From positions 186,001-250,000 of the forward strand of contig NOWV01000105.1 of NCBI GenBank assembly GCA_003344405.1: a DNA stretch of 64,000 bases, in the 5' to 3' direction. A model generated the notes under the pieces. The model searched no databases. It had not been told where the DNA came from and was given only the letters and a program-made list of their open reading frames with translations. Below, one piece after another: positions 1 to 12,013 of the stretch. Made by a program: the position numbers and the translations under genes. Each line of letters opens with the position of its first letter. Within the stretch, counting starts at the first letter, position 1. The stretch is from Trichoplax sp. H2. Lineage: Eukaryota; Placozoa; Uniplacotomia; Trichoplacea.

Positions 1-1685
1 GCCTTAATAAAATGAAAATAACAATTTATTTATTTACTAAAAGGATTTTACGTGGTAAATATAACATAATGCTTATGACCGTAATTGTGATTTTAGATAT
101 CTGAAATTTCATTTTGGATTCATAACACGGTGTAGTGAACAGATGTAAAGTTAAATGAAAGTTATATAAACGAAAAAATTCAACAAATATTCATGTTCAT
201 GGCTGATATTTAGTCGTATCGCATAAACTACTCGCAAAATTAGAGTACGATATTTTGGTAAAACCTTGTCAGTTCGCGGTATCAATTTAAGAACTCCTCA
301 GTTTTTAATATCTACCAGTGAGTTTTATATCTAAAACTTTGACAAGAAGAATCTTTAATTTCGTTTCATACGTCGGTGCTTATTTATGGGTATAAATTCT
401 TGTTGAGAATCCTTAACATCTTAAGTGATCTTGCTTTTTGTATTTGATTTTTAGCATTTGCATGGTTAAAAATAATTTCTGCTAAACTAGATATTTATGC
501 AATGAAAGTGCGAGTCTTGAGCCACGTCAATGTAAAGATATTAGCATTCGGAAAGCTAACCATTAAATACAGAATTGTTTAATTAAGGTAGTATAGAAAC
601 AATAAAACTTAAAGTATTCATTCCCGATATCGCTTCGACTATAGCACATTAGCAATTAAGCCCTTGTCTATATATAGTAAATGTGAAAATACTGTAGAAA
701 TACGCTTGCCTTAGGGTAGGTTACCGTAGATATTGATTCGTTATTATATTTGTTTAGTTGACTATACGATCACTGTAATAGCCAGTAAAGCTACTGTACA
801 CTTGATTTACTTTTAGGTTATAAACCAAAGGAAATACGTCAGGATACTAAAACAGTATAAGCAACTACGCTTACTTTGGTTTGAAAATTAGAATTCTATT
901 CTTATATTCTGCTTCATGAAGTCATCGATGAGAAATTAAAATCCGAAAACTAATTCACTTCATAAAATCCATTAAATAGGATAACATCGAAAACGAATCT
1001 TTTTCATCTAGCTATGATTCTAAAGCCTAAATATTTGTACAATATAAGCAAGAGAAAACTTTTACGCCTACTTTCTAAAATTTTAGCGATGAAAGTATTA
1101 TCTTAAACTGGAACTCTTATTACAGGAGAAGCTGCGTAGATTTAAGTGACATCAAATACAGATTTTTCAGTAATGATTTTTAAAGTTTATTCTATCAGTG
1201 GCTAGCGAGTGATCTTACTGTCAGCAAAGTTATTTATTTTGATAATATGGGATATAATATTGTAAAATATTTAAACTGAAATGCTGACCTACTTTGATGA
1301 TGATATTTGCAGTCAATTTAAATTTATAAAAGTTTACGATATCTATTTCTAGGAAAATCTTACATAATTTTAACGAAAAAGATTTCTAAACAGGAACAGT
1401 CTCGCGGTAAGGCGAACATGTTATGTATTATGCTAAGCTTGAGAAATATCGCTTTTTATGAGAGAAGTTAGTAAGAAATGAATAAAATGAGCATTATTAA
1501 AATTATTTTAAAATATACGCTTATCTTAAATCATTTATTTCCTAATGCTTACTGTATTGGAAGTTATTAATTTATAAATTTGTTTACGATAACTGCGGAT
1601 TATAGCTATAAGTGAGTCAATAAATTTAAAAGTTCGTAAATATTGCAACTACATGGCAGGAGAATTTTAACAGAACTAGGTAAGA
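1..1685. other. Intergenic, no gene recognised
   Basis: AT-rich sequence with frequent stops on both strands. No coding segment, RNA gene or repeat stands out. It lies 3' of the GPCR gene that follows. Confidence 0.5.
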
Positions 1686-2771
1686 TCAAACGTTAGTACT
1701 ACGAGAAAACTCATGTAATGTTATTTCTTGAGGATTTCGACATTTGAAACGTAAAATTGATTTAAATGCAGCATTGAAAGGAGGATTGTAGTAATAGCAG
1801 ATAAATATATTAGCTATGCTATGAAAACAAGTTAAATAGTTAGTAAAAATTCGTACGATCAAAATTTTTGATCTGATATGGCAATCGTACTGTTTATACC
1901 TAGCTAGTATATACTTAATTATATTGGTATCGACTAGAAAGACGTAAATCCAATATGGTAACCACACTACTAGGTATGCAAAGAATATAATAACGGACAT
2001 TTTGCGTAATTTTTTTTTCACAAGGTCAATATTTCCATTGCTTCGATGACGCCGTAGGCCATCTGATACATTGCCGTATTTATTGCTTATTACTTGTATT
2101 AAGTCCATTTTTAAATTGTGGATGATTTGAACATTAAGGATAGCTACAGCAATAATAGGTAAAGCATAAGAAATAGAGAATAAGATTAAATCGTAAATGG
2201 CTTGTCTGGCATCTTCTGTCCAGATTGGATTAAGTAAACAGTACGATGAAGTAGCGTAAGTCTTGATATTTAATAAGATGGCATAAGGAATCATGTAGGC
2301 AAAACCTACTGCCCAAATTAAAGCAATAACGTAAATTGCATGCTTAACTTTAAGCTGAGCATGGAGTGGTTTACAAAAGGCTTGAAAGCGAGCATAACAC
2401 ATTGATATTATAGTAAATGCCGATATAATAACGGTAGCAATATAAGCTGAATAAGAAATTTTACATAAAAATTCTCCGAAAGGCCAAGCACCATGATAGA
2501 ATAAATCGGAAATAAATTGTAGTAATCTAGAAAACAGGAACATGATTGTAACAATGCTATAGTTAACCATCATAACATTAGTAAATGTCCATAGTCTTCG
2601 CGTTCGAACAACTATATATCCGATAGCTAAATTGCCCGCAGTTGATGTTATGAAAGTGGATAGAAGTACTATCAATTTCAGTATTTTAACTATACTCCTT
2701 ATCGACTCAAAATTTCCATGGTCGATACAAGTCACATTACCTAGAGTAGAATTATTATTACCAACGAACAT
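1686..2771 (-). CDS. Class A (rhodopsin-like) G protein-coupled receptor, divergent
   Basis: Intronless 361-residue seven-helix receptor, predicted to lie in the plasma membrane and signal through a heterotrimeric G protein; ligand unknown. It starts at ATG with N-glycosylation sequons near residues 6-14. TM1 (about 30-54) has the conserved Asn in AGNLA. Cys103 at the top of TM3 and Cys178 in loop 2 can form the usual disulphide. TM4 has Trp153, TM5 has a Pro, and TM6 has WLPYW (270-274). Three class A microswitches are altered: the TM2 Asp is absent, DRY reads ARF (127-129), and NPxxY reads NIFIC (321-325). A basic stretch precedes TM6 and a Cys follows helix 8. Loop and helix lengths fit a peptide- or amine-type receptor, but the motif losses make subfamily assignment unsafe. 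Placozoans are known for large GPCR sets. The coding frame is unbroken, so it is probably functional. Confidence 0.88.
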   Translation of the reverse strand: MFVGNNNSTLGNVTCIDHGNFESIRSIVKILKLIVLLSTFITSTAGNLAIGYIVVRTRRLWTFTNVMMVNYSIVTIMFLFSRLLQFISDLFYHGAWPFGEFLCKISYSAYIATVIISAFTIISMCYARFQAFCKPLHAQLKVKHAIYVIALIWAVGFAYMIPYAILLNIKTYATSSYCLLNPIWTEDARQAIYDLILFSISYALPIIAVAILNVQIIHNLKMDLIQVISNKYGNVSDGLRRHRSNGNIDLVKKKLRKMSVIIFFAYLVVWLPYWIYVFLVDTNIIKYILARYKQYDCHIRSKILIVRIFTNYLTCFHSIANIFICYYYNPPFNAAFKSILRFKCRNPQEITLHEFSRSTNV

Positions 2772-5700
2772 ATTTTTAGTGATGGCGTAAATAGGATCAA
2801 TTATTGTTTATTCAGTCTTTCAGCGTAGTTTATCTCCTAATAGTATTATTTACCACATGTTGTAGCCATAAAGCAGTTATTTTATGACGAGACTTTTGTA
2901 ATATGTTGTAGTGCTGTAGTTTAATAAAATGATCAGTTCTGACTGTTTTAACTCTTATATAGCGTTCACACAAAAGCTGTTGTCCAATACTCCGATGCTA
3001 AACCAAAATGTGTCAATTCGTAAAACATATAATCATAATGGAATTCTACACAAGAAGACAATAGTGTTTAGAATGCGTACTATACAGATCATTTGCATAG
3101 AAACGTACATTTAAATATTTCATATTCGGGATAAATACTACTATAGTTAATTATTTATCTGTTATTGATAGCTAGCTATTTGATGGCAAAGAATACTACC
3201 TACCTACTGTTACTTGGATATACACTTGATGATTTCGAATCCGCCTATTAAATAATTAATAAATTACTCTGCTTATTTATCTATCGTGGATGTTTTACTA
3301 GCGTAATCGAAATAAATAGAGCTGGATGATCCTTTTGTTAGTGTTCTTTACTGTAGAGAAAATAAGATTTACAGTTATCGGAAGTAAGTAATGAAATATT
3401 GTTTATAACTATTTTTCTGGATAATTCTATAAAGCCATCTGAAAAATTTCAAAATGAGTATATTGAATGGAATAGTATCGATAAGTATTAGTTTATTGTA
3501 GTTAATAAGAGATATTGTTTGCTGGAAAATGTAACATTTTTGGGCATACAATGTAGCCTTGTTGTATATAACATATATATATATATATATATATTGTAAT
3601 AATGTCAATACGCCTACGTAGGTTTATTTAATGAAGCGGTGTTTTCATTCTCGTAATTACAGTAGGCGATGTTTTGCCTCGGTTTACTTTCTATGTTCTG
3701 TAGACAACTGTGTTCAAAATTGTTCTGTAATTCTTAAAATGACACTATACTCATCTTTGTTCATAATGTTCGATGCCTGGGTCAGAATTAACATTTTTCT
3801 ATCGTACCATTCTATCACTATTGAGACTATAGCTAAAAGCTTTAGGACAAAAAGAAGCCTAAATTCTTTTCTGTAATACATCTATATAGAAATTCTACAT
3901 ATTTTTTGACTATAACTCATAAGTCCCTAACAGAAGCACTCTAATATTTAATCTAGTTCCATTTCATTGCAATATAAGTCGAATAACATGTCTTATGCTA
4001 TGAATCACGCTATTAAATAATGGGTGCCAATTCTGTATTTATGTAACTTTACTTTTATACCTAGTAGTATCAATGTAAAGTTAATAGAGCATATTTTGTG
4101 CATGTCTTTAAAGCTAATATAAATTCATATATTTTCAGTCAATTTTAATGATAAATAATCTAGCTTGGTCAATATTTATCATGCTAATGATAGGGCAATA
4201 GCTTAAGTTAATACTCGCATACATGATTTCATTAATAATTTCACGTATGTCAAATGTGATATTATTTACACTAATTGATTTTGTTCATACTATGATACGT
4301 GCATCGCATTAGGTTCCGATTAATTATCATAGATAATTGTTCCCTTTCATCTAATATAATATATAAAAATAGATTATGTACACAATGTCCAACACGTCGT
4401 ATTCTAATTAGCTCAATTAATCTGGCTCAGTTAGACCAGTAAGTTTAGAAAGGTGCGGTATATAATTTATGTTCTTCTAAAGGTATTCTTTATCGCTAAC
4501 ATTTATGGCGTGATATAATTACTGCAGGAAATAGTCGACAGTAAATTATAGCAATGATCTTACATATGTAATTCAACAGAAAAATGAAAGATTTGTACTA
4601 TTAATTAAAAGTAACAAACGGATGGAATTGCTAATTGCAATCGAGATATATAAAAGACTTGGACATAACACAATAAATTTCTCGTTGAAATTCATGATAC
4701 ATGTTATATTATATTATTAAGCTAAAAAAATTTTCTGAAAGTAGATCAAGGATTTTACTCCTGTAGGAGAATAGTGTAATTAATTGATGCTAAAGTGTTC
4801 GTATTTCTGGTAGAGAAATCTTCAGATGAAAAAACTGACGAGCGATCAAAATAGGATATTTTACAATATTGAACTGTCTTGATTCTTTAAAAATAAAAAT
4901 TGGAATATTTAATTTAGTTTCCCATTTAAAGTATCATCGGAGTATTTTAATATAGTAGATAGATATCTAGGATATCTTAAACATAAATGCTTGTGCAAAT
5001 ACAATAAAGAATACTATACATCACAAAATATCAGCGAGAAGGATAGGAGACAGACCGAATAAGTGATTCACGTAGATTTTACAATTTATTATTATGATAA
5101 TATCAGTATTTACATTAATCTATGACTGGTGTAAAAACACAATCACGTATCGGTATGAGTGCCTATTGAGGAATCAGATACTTAGTGAACTTGATTCTTT
5201 ACTATACACAAGTATGAATAATAATTTTTGGATTGATATGAAATAAACGGATATTAGGATTCCAATTCATTATAGAATAAACACTACTAGTGCGGATTCG
5301 TGTGTGTATATCTATGGAAGTATAGTTTTTACTCCATGTGAATATAATTTCCTATTCGTTCATATTACTCTCTTGAATGTTAGATTTTAATTTTTAAATC
5401 GTAAAGCTTTTTAAAATCAATTTAAGTAACTAGAGCCAGTATCAGACACTTATTTGACTTGAAATACGCATAATTTGACAGGCTCAGTAAATTGATCGTT
5501 AAGTTGACTCAACTATATAAGTGAGGTAGTTCTATATAGTTTAGGTTAAGAAGGAAAATAGTTCTTAAGTTCTAGCAAGCTGTAACACTTGTCATGATGG
5601 GATAATTACAGTAGCTTATTTTAAGAACTAGTGCATTTTTTGAAAAAAAAATTCTTTATAAAGATGGTGCCTTTCAATAAACAACGAAATAATATTCTCT

Positions 5701-8700
5701 CAAATGGTTCAACTCTAGTGTTTGTGAACAATAAGCTTTAAGAATTTCATGATCATTTTCATAAAATGACTGGGAAGTTGATCTAGTGATTTGTAAATAA
5801 CCTGAACAAATTATAAGCACTTTAGGAAAACAATGAATGTATTTCAACCATAAAGCATTTAATGTGCTATTATGCTTGATGTTATAATACATCTATTTAT
5901 TCACAATCTTTTCTGATAAATTAGATGATATTTTTATCTATATTTTATACAGTAGAAAATTGGTTTGTAGCTTAAATTATAATCCAGCAAGGTTGACGGA
6001 TGCTTTGCGCCGCTTCGATCATAATTCAAAACTTCAGTTATTGTTACGACAATTATAACACTTAAAACACTTATTACATAAATAGAGAGGAAATATTTAA
6101 GACGTACTAAGGCGACACCTTAAATTGTAATTATTATGCTAGTATTAGTAAAAGTAGATAAATTTGATCATGTAGTATGTAAGACATTGGTTAAATGAAA
6201 TGTACAATAATCTATGACAACGTATGCAACTTTTTCTCATAGTAAACTCCTATGATTCAGATTTCCAAATGTAGCTATTAGTTATGCCGTCGCTAATATT
6301 AAATTGCAGAAATGGAGAAAATTACTGAAAAATCACGAAAAATAATTAAAATATAAAAAATTGATGGATCAGCGAAGAAAACCTGCGTTGAATACTGTAT
6401 CAGATTTATTTAAGCCCTTGAAATTTCTATGGCACCATAGCTAATATTTGTAATTGGACTACATATCTATGAGTATTTTTGAATGGTCTCGTCGAAATTA
6501 GGGGAATTACGTAACTTTAGGTACTGATAAAGTAAACAAGGAGGGAAGAGTTTCCATAGTCTATTTTAAGATTTCTGAGAATTATTTAAATCAAAAAATG
6601 AATCTTGATTGAAATACTATTTGCTTGAAAGTTAAAATAAATTTTATACAATGATAGCTAAATTATAGATTTGCTACCGTATCTAATGAAATATTAATGG
6701 CACTAAGTGATGCTGTGAAATTGTTTCGATATTAATATTATTTTCGGTTTTACTAATGGTTTTAGCGATGTACAGGATCAATGAAAATATTTTTACACAA
6801 TGAATGGTTGTTGAATAGATACATATGTGGTAGCTGCATTACCTGCAAGATTGCATCCTTCATGTATATCGAAGATTGACATCAACTGTGAATAGCAATT
6901 GAAAGCAATTTTATCTAACTCACAAAGAGTAAAAAATTCGATAGATCTAGAATCCAGGTACGATATACAACCGTTTTACTGCGGTACAAACTGAGCCGTT
7001 TTATAAAGTTCATCTTTATCTTTTTAGATTATACGTTATTAATTAATTATACCCAAGACTTGTGAAATAATGAAGATAAAATAATAAAACATCTGTATTA
7101 ATTAAAAAGATTGAGATACAAGAAGAGAAATGGATAAGATGGACATGATATAAGAAATATAAGGTATTACAGTAAGTTTTGAATTTATATGCAAATAGAT
7201 GTCAATTAAATGATTGCAAGAGCTACAATTGAATTGCAAGTCTGCAATGTGCCTTACTTAAATTATACTTAGAATACTGCTTGCACTTGTAATCCTCTTG
7301 GTAGCACCATTGCCTTCTTATCTTCATTTATATACCTCAAACAGAAGCTTTACTGAGTCCTTAAGTTACTGACTACCTACTGTAGCTCAGAATAAATTAC
7401 AGATATACATAAAGCGCTTCCTGCTAATTTATTGTTTCAATTCAATCATTGTTTTTTAATCAACTATCTTGTCTCCTCTCTTCCCTTGATGGACGTTTCG
7501 TGTTCACATTATTGTTTTCATTGATGAAATTGAATTAAATGAGGATTAATTTTAATGGATGCAGTTTACTAATAGTGTTGATAGAGTAAGCCTGCTTGTT
7601 TGATGGATCTATATTGGCTACAAGGGGGTAATTCTTACGTAATCACACTTTCGTTCAAAAATTATAGCACTATTCCCAATCCAGGAATATTTTACTTCAA
7701 GACGAATCTATTAAACAATAGCAAAAGCTGATATTGCAATACAATCTGTACTTATGAATTTATGAAGGATCATGAGGATTCAGATATCATTTCATAATGT
7801 CTGATATACTAAGTGATTGCTTAAAGTTTTTTCCTAAGCAATTAGTGGGGGAATTTCAAAGGTAATCTGATCATAAATTGAAGGGCTTAATTTTATGACA
7901 TTTTATCGTTAAGAGGCACTAAATTTGTCGTGTCATTTTCATCGGATACATTGTCAATATACATTGCATAATTATTCCCATTTTGGAAACTGACAGACTT
8001 ATAAGTCTATTTGAATGCTACTGATTACAATATTAGATAATATTTAAGATTTAATCTGATATCTTTTAAAGCCCCTCCGATTAATGTAAGCAAATTAAAA
8101 AGAGCCTAGCAATATCGTAGAGTTAATGAAATACGATTGATTTTAACTATATCGATATTGCAATATTCTTGGCAATGCTATACCTATTAAAAAAGTTCAA
8201 TCATTGTATATCTAGCTAAACTTCCTCCTTACAATTCATAACCATTTTTTGGTTTTTGATAGGCCAAAATATATTCCTAAATATAGTGTCTGCGACTCAT
8301 TATGAATAATCGTGTAATTATCCTATGGTGCACCGTGAGTAGACTATAAAAGGAGTTGATGGCCAATGCTACGTAAAAATTGGAATTAAGGAAGGGTAAT
8401 CGTGTCTACTCGAGTGCTTTAGATAGAGTCGTAAAGCTAGTTTTAAATTTTGATTAATGCAGAATTTCAAACATTTATTAGACTATTTTTAATGTACATC
8501 CTATATTTAAGATGTTCGCGGATATGTTTTTTCTGATATGAACAGGATGCATTACATTCTCCTTTATAAGAAAGAACTACTAACTATAGAGTATCATCAA
8601 TATACCGTGACAAAATTCTCGTAATTGGAATCATTTCTAGACGTTGGGAATACTGTAAATGTTTAAATAAAAAAAATCAATTAAGTACTCCAAACGATTA

Positions 8701-9100
8701 CTACAATAGTAGTGTATGAACTTAACTTTACTAGCAAACAGAATACAGAAATCTTGATTAATTACTCAATATTGGCAATGAAATCTGAATATTTTTCTTT
8801 GAAGTAAGTATTTCTATAGTAATTCTTAGAAAATGCCTCCTTTAAAATAACAGTCAATGTGTTGCCAATTATTGCTTATAGAAGAAACTATGTTTTTTTC
8901 TTTGACGCCTTAGCTATGTATTCATAGTTGATGGCTATACGGTATACTCAACTTCCATCAACTGTTTACAGAACTTAGGAGAATTATTGTTAAACTCATC
9001 TCAAGGATTAATATTGCTCTTGAATGTGGTTCCTTTTTCTATCTCTGATTTGAAACTTTAAAATAGAATAAAAATGCTACACAGGCATAGAAATTATGTA
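2772..9100. other. Long intergenic region, no gene recognised
   Basis: About 6.3 kb of AT-rich DNA. Short open frames here (for example 2929-3114, 3631-3876, 5674-5892) have no recognisable domain and are within chance expectation at this base composition. The one clear local feature is an AT dinucleotide run near 3573-3594. Confidence 0.45.
3573..3594. repeat. (AT)n microsatellite
   Basis: A run of about eleven AT dinucleotides inside the intergenic region. It is a simple sequence repeat with no associated gene. Confidence 0.85.
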
Positions 9101-9806
9101 GGGAATACTTTCTAATTGTCCTCTTTTACGATGACAATCACTCACTTAAAATTTGTGGTTACTAACATTGAGTAAATCTCTAGCGAGACACAATTAGACC
9201 AACACTGTGTTTAACCTTCATTCGATTTTAGTCAGTCAACTCATCAGGGTTGCAGTTAGTAGTTGCCAGTTACCGGCAATCATAAGTAATTATTATTGCT
9301 TGACAAGTCTGAGCACCATCTTGTGCGCTATTTGATTAGTTACGTTCAGTAGAGAGATCCATCATGATTTATATTCTCAGTTAGACCGTAATGTCAAATA
9401 ATATTCAACATCGTTTTGGATCATTACTTTGTCTCAAATAAAGGGTAGCCTAGGACTAACAGATATCGGTCAGGTATTGATCATTTGTGTAGAAGTAGTC
9501 CAATTAGTATATTAGTCAGAGTACCTCGAGAATTTGCCGCATGTGTGGATGAAATAGTTCTCACACAAGATGTTAAAAATACTGAACGGTAATAATCATA
9601 AATTTTTATAGCTATTTCGGACGGTCTTGGACGCCCATAGTATGGCTAATCTCAACGCTCTCCCACTTTTAAATTACCGGCGTTTACAATCTTGAAGTTG
9701 GATTATACCATGGGGTGTCTGCGCAATCTATGGTCAGCCTTTCCTAACACTTTGAAGTCCTAACCAGAAAGGTTCTTGTCTATAGTCCAAACATAGCGAT
9801 TCTGTC

Positions 9807-9995
9807 TTATACTGTAGACACTGCACTAATCTTAGCACTGTCGGAAAGGTCAGGACACAGCATACAAGCAGTAGTACAGATTTTCTTGTTTATAGTTAGT
9901 AACTCCTGGTATAAGTCTGCATGTAGAGAGTGAATATCTAGTACCAGTAAATCGTTATTCTTACTAGCTATCGTACAACGATTTTTATTTAGCAT
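9807..9995 (-). other. Coding-like open segment, unknown
   Basis: A 62-codon ATG-initiated frame with four cysteines and a non-repetitive amino-acid mix (short motifs LVLDIHSLHADL and CTTACMLCPDL). I recognise no family. It could be a lone exon, an old gene remnant or chance. The surrounding 9.1-11.6 kb appears somewhat less AT-rich than its flanks, the only further hint of coding ancestry. Confidence 0.15.
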
Positions 9996-10140
9996 GCCAT
10001 AGTGTTCTACTTCGTAATGCTACCTTACTTCTTGTTACTACTTTTACTAGCTAAATTCTCGACAGCATATGTATTGTATATTATCGTAGTACTTCATAAA
10101 TGCAGGCTTTCAGTAGTTGAAGGACTTTCATTTCTTGATA

Positions 10141-10341
10141 GCAGTTCGCCTATTTCAAATACTTCTAAAAATTGATTGCAAGGAATCATTCAGTGATGAA
10201 ACATTGAATTTGACTATTTCATCTGACGTTGTCGTTACATTAGTGTTCCAAATTGAAATTTGTAAAGACGAAAAAGTAGAACAGTACCAATCTACTGTCA
10301 AGTTTTGTCCTCCCAGAAATTTACCTACGGTACGATTCTAA
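10141..10341 (+). other. Coding-like open segment, unknown
   Basis: An open frame without a convincing ATG. Its hydrophilic, beta-rich composition (pieces such as LNLTISSDVVVTLVFQIEIC) would fit an extracellular domain exon. No family is recognised and no paired splice sites were established. Confidence 0.15.
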
Positions 10342-11216
10342 ATACTGACAGTCTCCCATCGTTAGAGGAACACTAAACATCAATAGTCTCATATTAGACA
10401 AATGAATCCAAACTTGATTAAAGAGTCAATCAATTATATTGTAGAAAACCAATATAAGCATTAATCATTCGTACTTAGATAACATTATAAAAGTATGCAG
10501 TTATCGCTTAAAAGTATGTCTTTCGTCATAAATTAATTAATATTAACACATTCCTAGATAAGTTATCTATGGAAACTATGTTACGGCAGCGATGCAAAAG
10601 TTTTTCCTTAGCAGTTAGACACACTCATTTATGATGTGCAGTATGTTTATTCCAAGATCAGGATACAGGAATGATTTAGGGAACCCAAGTTGAATTTTGT
10701 CAGTATCGTGAAGTACGCCGACAGCAATGTTATAGAGAGTGCAATTCAGAAACAACAGAGACTAAAATAGCGCAATATGGTAATGTTGATACTTTGCAAT
10801 GTTAATATTGATGGTCTAATACAAATCAGTACTGAAAATCTGTTGAAGCCATGGATATTGTGTCTTCTACACTGTACAGTATGGCGAATTTAGGAGAGAG
10901 ACTAGCTATTCAAACAATCTGGATGCTACTTTTGTCCTAGTTTCCCCTGTCAACATCATCCAATTTGCCGTCCATCTTCATCCGTACGTCCAATTTGTGC
11001 TAAGTTCTGTTTCAAAACAGAACCTTCTGTTTCATTCTGCTTAGCCCACTCAAATCTATCGTTGCTAATATTCGATATCTATTGATTTTTCCATGTTCTT
11101 ACTAACTCTAAAAAGATTAAATATCCAGTCTTTGGGAATTATTACTGTGTCATGATGCAACAATTGGATAATAATCGCCTAAAAAATGACATACGAATCT
11201 TTTATTACCATGATAG

Positions 11217-11330
11217 AAAGATTACCATAATTTGTTTATGATACCCCCTGGTGGTAGACTAATTTTAAATTTCACAGTTGGAGATATTTCATGTACTATA
11301 TGTTTTCTCTACTATTGTGATCCGTTGATG
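11217..11330 (+). other. Possible CUB-like exon fragment
   Basis: After a possible acceptor (TGATAG|AAAG) the frame reads DYHNLFMIPPGGRLILNF, which resembles the strand before and including the 'PPG.RI.L.F' core of CUB domains. The sequence beyond it does not continue clearly as CUB, and no downstream cysteine/YD motif is certain. It may be a remnant or an isolated exon of an extracellular protein, or chance similarity. Confidence 0.2.
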
Positions 11331-11807
11331 ATGAAAAATCTCTCCAACGGAATCATTTGTATAACCTATTCTATTTGTCAAGGATATCGACAATGGCTTC
11401 TATTATACTATCATCATTTAAACATATCATTCAAATTATTCTGTCAATATGAGACCATGGCCGTTCATTGTAGCTTTAAATTACGTCATGTTATTCTATT
11501 CCTACCGATAGTTGTTATAAAAAGCAAGAAAAAATTGTTAGAGGTTTAGTTAAGTGTAAGCAACCGTGCTGTTAACAAGGTTGTCGTAGATCGAAAATTT
11601 GGCTCATATTCAAGAGTTGGTGTAGTTTTATGCGACCATTGTGGCATATCTTGTTAGAATAAGATCAGTTGTACTTTTGAAAATAACGCTTTTTAACCGG
11701 AATGTAATCATTTTTCATAGACTATTCCATTTCATAACATTGGAACGATATAAATCTCTGCATTGACAACTTTTTACAACTGAGATCGAATTTAAAAAGT
11801 GTCGACG

Positions 11808-12013
11808 ATGACTATGAATAGAGATACCAACTACATGAAAACAATTTTGATGATCAATCTATTAGTTTTTTCAACAGTGGAAGGCAAAACAGTTACCCAA
11901 ACTGTGTCAGAATTTTCCTGTCCAACCAATTGTCGCTGTTACAAGAGGCAAATTTTCTGCAAAACCATTGCAGATGTTTCTCTTAAATCAATTGGAAACG
12001 ATGTTCAAACACT
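11808..12013 (+). CDS. First exon of a secreted/membrane LRR protein (signal peptide + LRRNT)
   Basis: Starts at ATG 11808. A hydrophobic leader (MKTILMINLLVFSTVEG) is followed by a leucine-rich-repeat N-terminal cap with the classic spacing C-x3-C-x-C-x6-C (SCPTNCRCYKRQIFC). The exon ends in a Leu codon at a GTAAGT donor in phase 2, the usual phase for LRR exons. Cap domains of this kind shield the first repeat of extracellular LRR proteins. I could not identify the repeat exons expected between here and 14.3 kb, so the gene is incompletely resolved. The transmembrane and cytoplasmic exons 2.3 kb downstream on the same strand are its likely continuation. If so, the product is a type I membrane protein, but that link is inferred from order and strand only. 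Confidence 0.65.
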
